Positions 34,057 through 43,983 are shown, counted from the stretch's first letter. The stretch is DNA of 64,000 bases from Marinobacter confluentis (GCF_004785685.1 NZ_SRPF01000004.1:124001-188000), one strand, 5' to 3'. Numbers and translations are program-made. Notes: generated from the sequence alone by a model not told the origin.

Positions 34057-36222
34057 TCAGCAGGCTTCAAGAGGAGCATAGGCCAGCACCAGCCACTTGG
34101 CGCCTTCATCAAAGTTTACCTGCACGCGCGTATGATGACCGTTGCCCTCGCTGTTCATGACGATACCCTCGCCAAACTTCGGGTGACGTACCCGTTGGCC
34201 CAGGCTGAATCCGGATTGCTGAGCGGAGTCCTCGCTGAACAGGCTTTCATTGGGGCGTGACACCATCGCCGGCCGACTGACCGTGTTACGCAAACGCACT
34301 TCCTGAATGCAGTCACCCGGTATTTCGCGAACGAAGCGGGATAACGCATGGAATTTTTCCTGGCCGTATAAACGGCGGGATTCCGCGTAAGTGAGCACCA
34401 GCTTCTGCATGGCACGGGTAATGCCTACGTAAGCCAGGCGGCGCTCTTCTTCCATCCGACCGGGCTCTTCCAGAGACATGCTGTGGGGGAACAGGCCCTC
34501 CTCCACTCCGGCCAGGAACACCAGCGGGAACTCCAAACCTTTGGCGGAGTGCAAGGTCATCAGTTGCACGCAGTCTTCGTTCACCTCAGCCTGGGCTTCA
34601 CCGGCGTCCAGGGCGGCCTGAGCGATGAATTCTGACAGCGGATCAACGCCCTCCTCGGCTTCGAAATCCGATAATGCATTCACCAGCTCGTCCAGGTTTT
34701 CCGCCCGGGCCTGGCCCTTTTCGCCTTTTTCGTTGGCGTGGTATTCCCGCAGGCCGCTCAGCTCCAGGGTAGTTTTCATCAGACCGTGCAGGGTGGCGTC
34801 GTCTACCATGGCCGTCAGCTGTTCGATAATACTCATAAAGGACTGCAGGCCGGTTTTGGCGCGACCCTTGACCTGGCCGGCTTCCAGCAGCCGCTCTGCG
34901 GACTCCCACAACGAGATACTCTGTTCGGTAGCGTAGGCCCGCATATCCGCCAGGCTCTTTGCGCCAATACCGCGTGCGGGAATATTCACGACCCGCTCGA
35001 AGGCCGCGTCGTCCCGGCGGTAATGCACCAGGCGCAGATAGGCGATGGCGTTGCGGATTTCCTGACGGTCGTAGAAACGCAGGCCGCCGTAAACCCGGTA
35101 GGGAATGCCCTGGCGGATCAGGGATTCTTCCAGCACCCGGGACTGGGCGTTGGAACGGTACAGAATTGCGGACTCGCTGCGCAGGTTGCCTTCACTGACC
35201 CAGCTGCTGATGGTGTCGGCGATGTAGTTGGCTTCGTCCTGCTCATTGAAGGCCGCATACAGATTGATCGGCTCACCATCGGCGCCGTCACTCCACAACT
35301 CCTTGCCCAAACGGCCCTGATTGTTGGCGATCACCGAGTTGGCCGCTTTCAGGATCAGTTGGGTGGAGCGGTAGTTCTGCTCCAGCCTTACCAGTCGGGC
35401 ATTGGGGAAATCCCGCTGGTACTCCTGAATATTTTCCACTTTGGCACCCCGCCAGCCGTAGATCGACTGGTCGTCGTCACCGACCACCGTCATCGGTACA
35501 CGGTTCCCGGCCAGGAGCCGGAGCCAGGCGTATTGGATGGTATTGGTGTCCTGGAACTCGTCTACAAGAATCTGCTGGAAACGGCTCTGGTAATGCTTCA
35601 GCAGTTCCGGGCGATGCAGCCACAGTTCGTGGGAGCGCAGCAACAACTCACCAAAATCCACGAGGCCGCCCAGGTTGCAGAGCTTTTCGTACTGACGGTA
35701 GACCGTCAGCATGGTGCTGGTGAAATGATCACCGGGGTTTTCCTGGATGTGGTCCGCCCGTAGCCCTTCGTCTTTCTGTGCACTGATAAACCACTGGGCC
35801 TGCTTGGGCGGCCAGCGGCTTTCATCGATCTGCAGTTCCCGCATCACCCGCTTGATCAGGCGAAGCTGGTCGTCGCTGTCCAGCACCTGGAAGTTTTCCG
35901 GCAGGCCGGCATCCTTGTGATGGGCCCGTAGCAGCCGGTGGGCGATACCATGAAAGGTGCCGAACCAGAGGCCCCGGGCCGGAATATCCATCATCTGCTC
36001 GATGCGATAACGCATCTCTTTCGCGGCCTTGTTGGTAAAGGTGACCGCCAGGATGCCGGTGGGCGGCACATTATCGACCTGCATTAACCAGGCGATCCGG
36101 TGCACCAGCACCCGGGTTTTGCCGCTGCCTGCGCCTGCCAGCACCAGCAAATGGTCATTCTGGGCCGTGACCGCCTCGCGCTGGGCGTCATTCAGGGGGT
36201 CGATAATCGTGGATACATCCAT
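34057..36222 (-). CDS. uvrD: DNA helicase II UvrD
   Basis: UvrD is the 3'-5' SF1A helicase of nucleotide-excision and mismatch repair. The 721-residue protein has Walker A AGAGSGKTR (about residues 29-37), VTFTNKAAKEM, motif II DEFQDTN, motif III GDDDQSIYGWRGA, motif V LMTLHSAKGLEF and motif VI VGITRAM, all in order. The start is ATG 36222 (MDVSTIIDPLND, as in E. coli). A longer frame to 36432 has no homology. The C-terminal Tudor-like region with GQRVRHPKFGEG is present. The length equals the E. coli protein (720). Confidence 0.96.
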   Translation of the reverse strand: MDVSTIIDPLNDAQREAVTAQNDHLLVLAGAGSGKTRVLVHRIAWLMQVDNVPPTGILAVTFTNKAAKEMRYRIEQMMDIPARGLWFGTFHGIAHRLLRAHHKDAGLPENFQVLDSDDQLRLIKRVMRELQIDESRWPPKQAQWFISAQKDEGLRADHIQENPGDHFTSTMLTVYRQYEKLCNLGGLVDFGELLLRSHELWLHRPELLKHYQSRFQQILVDEFQDTNTIQYAWLRLLAGNRVPMTVVGDDDQSIYGWRGAKVENIQEYQRDFPNARLVRLEQNYRSTQLILKAANSVIANNQGRLGKELWSDGADGEPINLYAAFNEQDEANYIADTISSWVSEGNLRSESAILYRSNAQSRVLEESLIRQGIPYRVYGGLRFYDRQEIRNAIAYLRLVHYRRDDAAFERVVNIPARGIGAKSLADMRAYATEQSISLWESAERLLEAGQVKGRAKTGLQSFMSIIEQLTAMVDDATLHGLMKTTLELSGLREYHANEKGEKGQARAENLDELVNALSDFEAEEGVDPLSEFIAQAALDAGEAQAEVNEDCVQLMTLHSAKGLEFPLVFLAGVEEGLFPHSMSLEEPGRMEEERRLAYVGITRAMQKLVLTYAESRRLYGQEKFHALSRFVREIPGDCIQEVRLRNTVSRPAMVSRPNESLFSEDSAQQSGFSLGQRVRHPKFGEGIVMNSEGNGHHTRVQVNFDEGAKWLVLAYAPLEAC

Positions 36223-36386
36223 GGGCAAAACCGCTGTGCTCGGGTGAATTGACTGAAAAATGGGCTGAAAATAAAGCCCCGACAGCCGCCGGATTATAAC
36301 AGGGGAAAGCGCCGGCAGCAGGTTTGATAAAACGCTGGCAAGAGATTGCCAAAATACGAACCCGAGCCATTTTTTGCCGTTCGGGC

Positions 36387-36416
36387 TTGGGAAATTCCCG
36401 GCGACATCTGTATACT
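36387..36416 (+). promoter_or_regulatory. Candidate promoter of the porin gene
   Basis: TTGGGA (36387-36392) and TATACT (36411-36416) are separated by 18 bases and lie about 95 bases before the porin ATG. This is the only good sigma-70-like pair in the 288-base gap between divergent uvrD and the porin. No Pho box is seen. Confidence 0.55.
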
Positions 36417-36510
36417 TCGTGTCGCATTGCACACACCGGGGCCGAAACCCGCCCTATTAAAGCCAGGATGGCGCACGATCAGTCGCGATCAGACATCAAG
36501 GAGATGATGT

Positions 36511-37716
36511 ATGAAGTACTCCCTATTCCGTTTCAGAAAGTCCACCCCCGCCATTCTTCCGGTAACTCTGCTTGCCAGCTCTCTGTCCCTGCCTGCATTC
36601 AGCCAGGATCAGCAGCAGCGACTGGATCAGATGGAAGAACGCCTGAACACCATGCAGAAGCAGATGACCGAATCTGCTCTTGAAAAGGTCCGCTTCAACG
36701 GCTTTTTCAGCACCGGCTACACCCGCGCCACCAATGACGCAGGCTACGATGATGCCACCGAGCAATCCGACCTTCAGACCCTGAGCCTGTTCGGCCTGCA
36801 GGGCACCTTCGCCCTGGGCCGCAACACCGATGCGGTGCTTCAACTGGTTTCCCGGGGCAATGAAGACTGGGACACCGAGCTTGAGTGGGGCTACCTGCGC
36901 CACCAGTTTCGTACCGGCACCGAAGTCCGCGCCGGCAAGATGCGCCTGCCCCTGTTTATGGAATCGGAAACCCTGGAAATCGGCTATGGCCAGACCTGGG
37001 CCCGCCCGCCGGAAGCGGTTTACGACCCGGTACCGGTGCGCAGCTACCTGGGCGGCGATCTGGCCCACACCTTCAACTTTGACAGCTCGTCGCTCCAGAC
37101 CCGCCTGTTTGCCGGCCATCTGGACGATGAAGCCGACTCGCTCGGCACCGTTGTAGACGTGGAGCTTCGCAACCTGAACGGTCTGACCGCCAACTGGACG
37201 AACTATCTGTGGACCTTCCGTGGCGTCTATGCCCGGGCAGAGTCGTCTGTGGGTTCAGTCGGCGGGCCGGTTGATCTGGGCCAGGATGAAAAAGCCGAGT
37301 TCATGGGCCTGGGGCTGTCCTACGATGACGGCGCCTGGCTGCTTATGTCCGAGCTGACCCGAATCGAAGTGGACGGCGAGTTCCAGGATACCGATTCCGC
37401 CTACATTACGGTCGGGCGACGCATCAGCGAGGTGACCCCTTACCTGACCGCTTCCTGGATCGAGAGCCAGGACAACTATGAACGCGACGGCACTCCCCTG
37501 GAAGTTCTTGACGTTCGCCGACAGGCCTACAGCCTGGGTTTTCGCTGGGACATGATGCCTTCGGTTGCGATGAAATTTGACTGGACCCACGCCCGCGGTT
37601 TCAGCAGCACAACCGGTGGACTGACCGGCAACCAGCAGAAGGTTCTGAATGGCAATCCGGGCGACGTGTCTGATACCACCGACCTGTACACCATCAGGCT
37701 GGACGCGGCATTTTAA
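36511..37716 (+). CDS. Outer-membrane porin-like beta-barrel protein
   Basis: This 401-residue protein has a signal peptide (about residues 1-31, ending AFS) and a short coiled coil (QQQRLDQMEERLNTMQKQM). Alternating polar/hydrophobic strands follow, with many aromatic ends, terminating in the C-terminal Phe that marks barrel assembly. It resembles the trimeric phosphate-type and general porins in layout, but I do not recognise a specific family. It ends 29 bases before a small phosphate-binding-like gene, making a two-gene unit. GGAGAT precedes the ATG. Confidence 0.75.
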   Translation: MKYSLFRFRKSTPAILPVTLLASSLSLPAFSQDQQQRLDQMEERLNTMQKQMTESALEKVRFNGFFSTGYTRATNDAGYDDATEQSDLQTLSLFGLQGTFALGRNTDAVLQLVSRGNEDWDTELEWGYLRHQFRTGTEVRAGKMRLPLFMESETLEIGYGQTWARPPEAVYDPVPVRSYLGGDLAHTFNFDSSSLQTRLFAGHLDDEADSLGTVVDVELRNLNGLTANWTNYLWTFRGVYARAESSVGSVGGPVDLGQDEKAEFMGLGLSYDDGAWLLMSELTRIEVDGEFQDTDSAYITVGRRISEVTPYLTASWIESQDNYERDGTPLEVLDVRRQAYSLGFRWDMMPSVAMKFDWTHARGFSSTTGGLTGNQQKVLNGNPGDVSDTTDLYTIRLDAAF

Positions 37717-37745
37717 TCCGGACCCATTTGATCAGGAGCAAAAGG

Positions 37746-38189
37746 ATGCGGATTCTCTCAAGAAAAGTGCCCGGGCGGCTGACTCTGGCGCTGGCGACAT
37801 TGATGATGCTGAGCCCGATCGCCAGTGCCGAACTGGTGATCATCGTCCACCCCGGTGGGCCGGACAGCATCACCCGACAACAGGTGCGGGATATCTATCT
37901 TAATCGAAGTTCCCAGATGCCGGACGGCCAGCGGGCAGTGGCTTTTGAGCTGGCACCGGGCAACAGTATGCGGGATGAATTCAATGACCTGATTACTGAA
38001 CGCTCGGATGCCTGGCTGAAGGCGTTCTGGTCCCGCCAGGTGTTAACGGGCAAGGGTCAGCCGCCGACCGAGATGTCCTCGGCCAGTGGCATGAAAAGCG
38101 TGGTGTCATCCACCCTGGGGGCCATCGGTTATCTCGATTCAACGCTGGTGGATGACAGCGTCAAGGTTGCGCTGACGCCGCAACCCTGA
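37746..38189 (+). CDS. Small PstS-like periplasmic protein
   Basis: This 147-residue secreted protein has a signal peptide (about residues 1-28). A short PBP-like domain follows: IIVHPGGPDSITRQQVRDIYLNRSS and LAPGNSMRDEFN resemble the start and ligand-loop of phosphate-binding proteins of the PstS_2 type. At about half the usual length it can hold only one lobe, so a transport function is doubtful. I choose ATG 37746, with AGGAGC seven bases before; an in-frame TTG at 37728 is nearer the porin. Co-transcription with the porin suggests a shared envelope role. Confidence 0.72.
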   Translation: MRILSRKVPGRLTLALATLMMLSPIASAELVIIVHPGGPDSITRQQVRDIYLNRSSQMPDGQRAVAFELAPGNSMRDEFNDLITERSDAWLKAFWSRQVLTGKGQPPTEMSSASGMKSVVSSTLGAIGYLDSTLVDDSVKVALTPQP

Positions 38190-38202
38190 CCCACAGCCGC
38201 CC

Positions 38203-39657
38203 TCAGAAACCCCTCGGGATAGTCTGGGCTTCGACAAACTCGAACAGACCTTCCAGGCCACCTTCACGACCGATACCGGACGCTTTCATGCCGCCAAACG
38301 GCGCTTCCGGTGTCGGGCCAGTGCCGGTGTTCCAGCCAACGTGCCCGAACCGCAGCCCCGCCGCTACACGCTGGGCACGGTCGGCGTCTGCCGTGAACAC
38401 ATAGGATGCAAGGCCAAATTCGGTATCGTTGCCGGCTTCGATCACTTCCTCTTCACCCCGGAAACTGGCCATGGGCACCAGCGGGCCGAAGGTTTCCTCG
38501 CGGGAGCAGGCCATGTCTCGGGTCACGCCCGAAATCACCGTGGGCGGGAAGAACAGGTGGCCGTCGCCAATGTCGCCGGGCTGCTTGCCCGCAACCAGGG
38601 TGCCGCCCTTCTGCAGGGCATCCTCAACATGGCGTTTGACCTTGTCAAAACCGGCCTTGTTGATCAGCGGCCCCAGGTCGACGTCTTCCGTCAGGCCATT
38701 GCCGACGGTCATGCGATTGACCCGCTCCGCCAGTTTTTCACTGAAGGCATCAACCACTTTTTCGTGAACAAAAATGCGGTTGGCGCAGACGCAGGTCTGG
38801 CCGCCGCCGCGGAATTTGTTGGCAATCAGGTTGTCGGCGGCCGCATCCAGATCGGCGTCGTCAAACACGATGAAAGGCGCGTTACCGCCCAGCTCCAGAG
38901 CCAACTTCTTCACCTGCTCGGAGGTATCAATCAGCAGTTTGCGGCCCACTTCGGTGGAACCGGTAAAGCTCAGCATCGGCACGTCCGGACTTTCGCACAG
39001 CACCTTACCGATGACGCTGGCCTTGCCCATCACCAGATTGACCATGCCATCGGGCATGTCGACGTACTTATCCATCAGCGCAAACAGGGCGATCATGGTC
39101 AGCGGTGTCTCACTGGCAGGCTTGATCACCGAAGGACAGCCAGCGGCCAGCGCAGCCGACAGCTTCTTGGCGATCATCCCGATTGGAAAGTTCCAGGGTG
39201 TGATCAGCCCGGCCACACCAATCGGACGGTAATGAACGGTCCAGGTGCAGTCTTTGGGCTTTTCCGCAATGGTGTGGGCGTCAAGCGCCTGAATATGCTT
39301 GGAGCAGTAGTCGAAGAAACCGGCCGCATAATCCACTTCGCCCTGGGCTTCCTTCAGCGGTTTACCGTGCTCCATGCACAGGATACGGCCCACTTCCTCT
39401 TTATTCGCCTTGAGCGCGTCACGGATATCTTCCAGCCATTTACGGCGGGTTTCGATGCTGTAAGGCTGGGTCAGGCGCAGGGCCGACTTTCCCGCCTTGA
39501 TGGCGTCGTTGACTTCACCTTCAGACATGGACGCAACCCTGGCAACCACCTCGCCCGTGGCCGGGTTGTAAACGTCAAAAGTGTCTCCGACTGGTGCATC
39601 AGACCATCGACCGCCAATGTAGCCGGTCAGCTTGGGAAGGAGTGGTGACTCGATCAT
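38203..39657 (-). CDS. gabD: Succinate-semialdehyde dehydrogenase-type aldehyde dehydrogenase (GabD-like)
   Basis: This 484-residue NAD(P)-dependent aldehyde dehydrogenase is of the GabD/DavD type. It has the cofactor region PWNFPIGM and SFTGSTEVGRKL, the general-base Glu in LELGGN (about residue 252) and the catalytic Cys in GGQTCVCANR (about 286). The C-terminal part EAPFGGMKASGIGREGG is typical. It oxidises succinate semialdehyde, or glutarate semialdehyde, to the acid. No gabT or davT lies beside it. GGAGAG precedes ATG 39657. It converges on the small PstS-like gene. Confidence 0.85.
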   Translation of the reverse strand: MIESPLLPKLTGYIGGRWSDAPVGDTFDVYNPATGEVVARVASMSEGEVNDAIKAGKSALRLTQPYSIETRRKWLEDIRDALKANKEEVGRILCMEHGKPLKEAQGEVDYAAGFFDYCSKHIQALDAHTIAEKPKDCTWTVHYRPIGVAGLITPWNFPIGMIAKKLSAALAAGCPSVIKPASETPLTMIALFALMDKYVDMPDGMVNLVMGKASVIGKVLCESPDVPMLSFTGSTEVGRKLLIDTSEQVKKLALELGGNAPFIVFDDADLDAAADNLIANKFRGGGQTCVCANRIFVHEKVVDAFSEKLAERVNRMTVGNGLTEDVDLGPLINKAGFDKVKRHVEDALQKGGTLVAGKQPGDIGDGHLFFPPTVISGVTRDMACSREETFGPLVPMASFRGEEEVIEAGNDTEFGLASYVFTADADRAQRVAAGLRFGHVGWNTGTGPTPEAPFGGMKASGIGREGGLEGLFEFVEAQTIPRGF

Positions 39658-39840
39658 CTGGGCTTCTCTCCAATTTATGTTCTGAACGTGTCCAGAATCT
39701 TTGAATTCGCATTTGCGTCAATGTGAGATGTCTCTCATAGTGGATGCAGAAACTGCCACTGTAAAGTAAGGAAGAGCTGTTTTGATCTGCGCGCATGCGC
39801 CTCTATACTCGATTTTTCAACGCATTCAGGAGGCCTGAAG

Positions 39841-40854
39841 ATGAAGGCATTTTTTCACCCCTCGCAAGACCAGCACCTTCCCAAAACCTACTTTACCCGG
39901 GGGCAGATGCGTCAGCCCCAGGAAGTCCCGGACCGTACCGGGCAGATGCTGGAAGGGCTGAAAGAACTGGGCATTCAGGTACTACAGCCAGCGGATCAGG
40001 GCGCCGCACCGATTTCGAAGGTTCATGACCTGGGCTACCTGCGGTTTCTGGAGTCTGCGCATCGTCGCTGGGCAGCCATGGGTGACTGGGGCGATGAAGT
40101 GATGTCGAACATTTTTGTGCGCTCACCGAACGCCACCAAAGGCATTCTGGCGGAAGCCGCGCGTTACCAGGCCGACGGCAGTTGCCCGATTGGCGAGAAA
40201 ACCTGGGAGGCGGCCTACTGGTCAGCCCAGAGCGCCCTTGGCGCGGCTGACGCACTGATCGCCGGTGATCGCTCGTCCTACGCCGTATGCCGCCCACCGG
40301 GGCATCACGCCCGGAAAGACGCAGCCGGTGGCTTCTGCTACCTCAACAATGCCGCGATTGCCGCCGAACATCTGAAATCCCGCTACGGCCGGGTTGCCAT
40401 TCTTGATACCGACATGCATCACGGTCAGGGCATCCAGGAAATCTTCTATGACCGCAGCGACGTGCTCTACGTATCGGTTCATGGCGACCCCACCAACTTC
40501 TATCCGGTAGTGGCGGGCTATGAAGAAGAACGCGGCGAGGGCGATGGCTATGGTTACAACATCAACCTGCCCATGCCCCACGGCTCGTCAGAGGAAGACT
40601 TTTTTGCCCGGCTAGATGAAGCACTGGCGGCGGTCCGGCTCTATCAGCCCGACGTGCTGATTCTGGCGCTGGGTTTTGATATCTACCACAACGACCCGCA
40701 GGCGAAAGTGTCGGTGAGTTCAGAAGGCTTCTGCCGTCTGGGCGCCCACGTGCGCACCACCGGGCTGCCAACCCTGGTCGTTCAGGAAGGTGGCTACGAC
40801 ATTGAGGCGCTGAGCAGAAACGTTCAGGAATTTTTCAAAGGCCTCAACGGCTGA
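39841..40854 (+). CDS. Acetylpolyamine amidohydrolase / class II-like histone deacetylase
   Basis: This 337-residue zinc hydrolase belongs to the arginase-deacetylase superfamily. The catalytic His pair is in CRPPGHHA. Zinc ligands Asp and His are in ILDTDMHHGQG, with a further Asp in ILALGFD. The pattern matches bacterial acetylpolyamine amidohydrolases (AphA), which remove acetyl groups from acetylcadaverine or acetylputrescine so that they can be catabolised. The neighbouring gabD-like gene, divergent across a 183-base gap, would act later in such pathways. AGGAGG lies seven bases before the ATG. Confidence 0.88.
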   Translation: MKAFFHPSQDQHLPKTYFTRGQMRQPQEVPDRTGQMLEGLKELGIQVLQPADQGAAPISKVHDLGYLRFLESAHRRWAAMGDWGDEVMSNIFVRSPNATKGILAEAARYQADGSCPIGEKTWEAAYWSAQSALGAADALIAGDRSSYAVCRPPGHHARKDAAGGFCYLNNAAIAAEHLKSRYGRVAILDTDMHHGQGIQEIFYDRSDVLYVSVHGDPTNFYPVVAGYEEERGEGDGYGYNINLPMPHGSSEEDFFARLDEALAAVRLYQPDVLILALGFDIYHNDPQAKVSVSSEGFCRLGAHVRTTGLPTLVVQEGGYDIEALSRNVQEFFKGLNG

Positions 40855-40902
40855 GACTCAACAGGCCGGATGAACCCAACCACATCAGGAACATTTTCGC
40901 GA

Positions 40903-42285
40903 ATGAGCGATTCCAAGATTAACGCCCTAGTGTCCCCAGAGGGGAGCCTTGAAATTCTCTCAACTTTTGAGGTCAATCGGCTCAAGGATAGGAGCGAGGG
41001 CGGGCTTTACCAGCTTTTCCGCCAATGCGCCCTGGCGGTACTGAACACCGGAGTGGAAACCGACGACTGTAAAACGCTTAACGAAGCTCATGCGGACTTT
41101 GATGTACGCCTGGTGCCCCAGCCACGGGGCCTCAAGCTGGAGCTGATCAATGCACCCGCCCACGCCTTTGTGGACGGGGAGATGCTCCGGGCCATGCGTG
41201 AACACCTGTTTTCAGTATTGCGGGATATTATCTACTCCTATTCGATCCCTCTGTCTGCGGCCGGCTTCAAGCGGGACGAACCAGAAGGCATCACCAACCT
41301 GGTGTTTCACATCCTGCGTAATGCCAGGGTACTCCAGGCGGGCCGCCGCCCGGACCTGGTGGTTTGCTGGGGCGGCCACTCAATCAATGAGCGGGAATAC
41401 CAGTACAGCAAGGAAGTCGGCCACCAGCTCGGATTACGCGGCCTGAACATCTGCACCGGGTGTGGCCCGGGTGCCATGAAAGGCCCGATGAAGGGCGCCA
41501 CCATCGGCCATGCCAAGCAGAGGGTAAAAGATGGCCGTTATATTGGCCTGACTGAGCCTGGCATCATCGGCGCCGAAGCGCCCAACCCTATTGTGAACGA
41601 ACTGGTGATTCTTCCAGACATCGAGAAACGCCTGGAAGCTTTCCTGCGCACCGGGCATGGCGTGATCGTTTTTCCCGGCGGTGTGGGCACGGCAGAAGAA
41701 ATTCTCTACCTGCTTGGCATTCTGCTACATCCGGAAAACGCAGACCTGCCCTTCCCGGTGGTGTTTACCGGGCAAGAAGAAAACGCAGAATACTTCGAAA
41801 TGATTGACCAGTTCATCCGTAACGCACTGGGCGACGAAGCCGCCAGTAAATATGAAATCATCATTAACGACCCGGAGCGGGTGGCGCAAACCATGAAGCA
41901 GGGTATGCACGAAGTGGAAGTTTTCAGGCGCGCCAAGCAGGACGCCTACTACTTTAACTGGATGCTGAAAATCGACCCGGTGTTCCAGATGCCCTTCGAA
42001 CCCACACACGAGCGTATGCGCAATCTGGAGCTGCATCGGGACCAGCCCGCCCACCTGGTAGCGGCCAATCTCAGAAAAGCGTTCAGTGGAATTGTGGCAG
42101 GAAATGTCAAAGAAAGCGGCATTCGGCAGGTTGAGGAATTCGGACCCTTCGAGATTTCCGGCGACCCGACTCTGCTTGAACCGCTGGGCGCCATGCTGAC
42201 CGAGTTCGTAGCCCAGAACCGGATGAAGCTACCCGGTTCCGGAGCCTACGAGCCCAGCTATCGAATCACCGACCGCGAGGCCTGA
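40903..42285 (+). CDS. ppnN: Pyrimidine/purine nucleotide 5'-monophosphate nucleosidase PpnN
   Basis: PpnN (YgdH) splits nucleoside monophosphates into base and ribose 5-phosphate and is regulated by (p)ppGpp in E. coli. The 460-residue protein has the LOG-domain motif FPGGVGTAEE (about 255-264) and the earlier GCGPGAMKGPM. N- and C-terminal flanking domains resemble YgdH (SPEGSLEILSTFEVNRLKD at the start). I choose ATG 40903, which gives 15 residues before the domain; ATG 40870 is in frame but has a poor site. It is 48 bases after the amidohydrolase. Confidence 0.9.
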   Translation: MSDSKINALVSPEGSLEILSTFEVNRLKDRSEGGLYQLFRQCALAVLNTGVETDDCKTLNEAHADFDVRLVPQPRGLKLELINAPAHAFVDGEMLRAMREHLFSVLRDIIYSYSIPLSAAGFKRDEPEGITNLVFHILRNARVLQAGRRPDLVVCWGGHSINEREYQYSKEVGHQLGLRGLNICTGCGPGAMKGPMKGATIGHAKQRVKDGRYIGLTEPGIIGAEAPNPIVNELVILPDIEKRLEAFLRTGHGVIVFPGGVGTAEEILYLLGILLHPENADLPFPVVFTGQEENAEYFEMIDQFIRNALGDEAASKYEIIINDPERVAQTMKQGMHEVEVFRRAKQDAYYFNWMLKIDPVFQMPFEPTHERMRNLELHRDQPAHLVAANLRKAFSGIVAGNVKESGIRQVEEFGPFEISGDPTLLEPLGAMLTEFVAQNRMKLPGSGAYEPSYRITDREA

Positions 42286-42303
42286 GAGCAACAACGCTTT
42301 TGA

Positions 42304-42639
42304 TCAGTTGCTACCACCGGCAGGAAGGCTGGCGTAAAAAGCGGCAAGGTTGGCGATCTCTTCATCGCTCAGCCCCGTGGCCTGGCTCTGCATGATGGTG
42401 GCCTGGCCACCACTGCGCTGCTTGTTCTTGTAAGCGTTCAGGGCAGACACCAGATATTGCTCGTTCTGGCCAGCCAGGTTGGGGTAACCCGGAATCTGAG
42501 CGATGCCATCTTTGCCATGACAGGCTGCGCATACAGCCGCCCGGGCTTTGCCCGCCTCGACATCCGCCGCCGCAGACAGAGCGGGAACGGAAGAACCCAG
42601 AACAAACAGACCAGCAATGGTGTAGCGTTTAAGACTCAT
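42304..42639 (-). CDS. Class I cytochrome c (c553/c4-like)
   Basis: This 111-residue periplasmic protein has a signal peptide (about residues 1-25) and one heme-binding motif CAACH (about residues 38-42). A methionine ligand candidate is at ATIMQSQA. It carries electrons to a terminal oxidase or peroxidase, but the partner is not known. GAGAGGG precedes ATG 42639. It converges on ppnN. Confidence 0.9.
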   Translation of the reverse strand: MSLKRYTIAGLFVLGSSVPALSAAADVEAGKARAAVCAACHGKDGIAQIPGYPNLAGQNEQYLVSALNAYKNKQRSGGQATIMQSQATGLSDEEIANLAAFYASLPAGGSN

Positions 42640-42851
42640 TGGTTTTACCCTCTCATTGTTTTATTGGTGTCCGAAAAGACACGCTTTCTGGAACCGACAC
42701 GATCGCACTGAAACCCGTGCCCTGACTTATAGCACAGCATGTCGCCCGGCGACATACAGGTACAAATACACTAATTGCCTATGTGATACGCCCCGCGCCT
42801 GATTTCATACCAACGCCCGTATCGCCATTTACATCGACCGGAGATCTGCCC

Positions 42852-43955
42852 ATGTCCATTCAGGTTCAGGAACTTCCCTGCCAGGAGGGCTCTATCGGCC
42901 TGATCACCCTGAATTCGCCAAAGACCCTGAACGCGCTGTCCGGCGCCATGATTGATGACATCCAGCAAACCCTGGACGGCTGGGCGGAATCCCCTGACAT
43001 CTGCATGGTGGTTCTCAAGGGTGCGGGCGAGCGGGGCTTCTGCGCCGGTGGCGATATCCGCGAACTGTACGATGCCCTCTCGGAAGGTCGCGACGGGGCT
43101 AAAGCGGCCGACTATTTTGTCCGGGAATACCGCCTTGATTTCAGCGTTCACCGGTTTCCCAAACCGGTTATCACCATCGCCCACGGTGCAGTCATGGGTG
43201 GCGGCCTGGGGCTGCTCACGGCCAGCCGCTATCGCCTGGTGCTACCAGATATCACCATGGCCATGCCGGAGATTACCATCGGCCTGTTCCCCGACGTGGG
43301 CGCCAGCTGGTTTCTGAACCGCCTGCCGGGGCGCCTGGGACTGTTCATGGGCCTTACCGGAGCGCGGCTGAACGCCTCCGACGTGATGCGGGTTGGGCTT
43401 GCCGACATGGTATTGAAACCCGAGCAGGCTGAAGACCTGCTCGCCCGGCTGCAGCAGGAGCGCTGGAGCGGTGATTCGGCGGTGGACGACAACCGCCTGT
43501 TCCGCCTGGTCAAACAGCTGGAACACCCGGACTACCGCGCACTGCCGGACAGTGAACTGGCCCGGCACGAGCAGACCATTGCGCAACTAAGCGCCGGCGA
43601 ACAGCTGCCGGATATTGTGGAGCAATTGCTTGGCGCGGAAGAAAATTCGGACTGGTGGCAGGCCGCCATGAACAACCTTCGCGGCGGCTGCCCGGTCACG
43701 GCCTGGCTGGTCTGGAACCAGTTGAAGAAAGCTCAGCAGATGTCGCTGAAAGACATTTTCCGGATGGAGCTGACCATGGCGACTCGATGCACTCAGCGAC
43801 CTGACCTGAAGGAAGGCATCCGGGCCCGGATCATTGACCGGGACCAGTCACCCCAGTGGTCATACGCGTCCGTGGCTGACGTACCGGCAGAGGTGGTTGA
43901 ATCCCACTTTACGCCGGAGCTGGATGATAGCAACGATCCGATGGGGCTGGATTGA
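42852..43955 (+). CDS. 3-Hydroxyisobutyryl-CoA hydrolase-type enoyl-CoA hydratase family protein
   Basis: This 367-residue crotonase-fold protein has the oxyanion-hole stretches GAGERGFCAGGD (about residues 60-71) and GAVMGGGLGLL (about 115-125). The acidic catalytic stretch MAMPEITIGLFPDVGASW follows. The C-terminal ECH_2 extension (DIFRMELTMATRC) typifies 3-hydroxyisobutyryl-CoA hydrolase in valine degradation rather than a hydratase. I choose ATG 42852, with GGAGA seven bases upstream; the longer frame from 42783 has no homology. It stands alone. Confidence 0.87.
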   Translation: MSIQVQELPCQEGSIGLITLNSPKTLNALSGAMIDDIQQTLDGWAESPDICMVVLKGAGERGFCAGGDIRELYDALSEGRDGAKAADYFVREYRLDFSVHRFPKPVITIAHGAVMGGGLGLLTASRYRLVLPDITMAMPEITIGLFPDVGASWFLNRLPGRLGLFMGLTGARLNASDVMRVGLADMVLKPEQAEDLLARLQQERWSGDSAVDDNRLFRLVKQLEHPDYRALPDSELARHEQTIAQLSAGEQLPDIVEQLLGAEENSDWWQAAMNNLRGGCPVTAWLVWNQLKKAQQMSLKDIFRMELTMATRCTQRPDLKEGIRARIIDRDQSPQWSYASVADVPAEVVESHFTPELDDSNDPMGLD

Positions 43956-43983
43956 ATCGAGGTTGAGCCGGGAAGGAAACCGC

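Noticed and set aside
36223-36432. Longer UvrD N-terminus starting at 36432
   Set aside because: The extra 70 residues have no homology, while ATG 36222 gives the standard UvrD start MDVSTI.
38341-39648. Long plus-strand open frame (435 codons) opposite the GabD-like gene
   Set aside because: The opposite strand encodes an intact aldehyde dehydrogenase with active-site Cys and Glu; the plus-strand translation is unlike any protein family I know.
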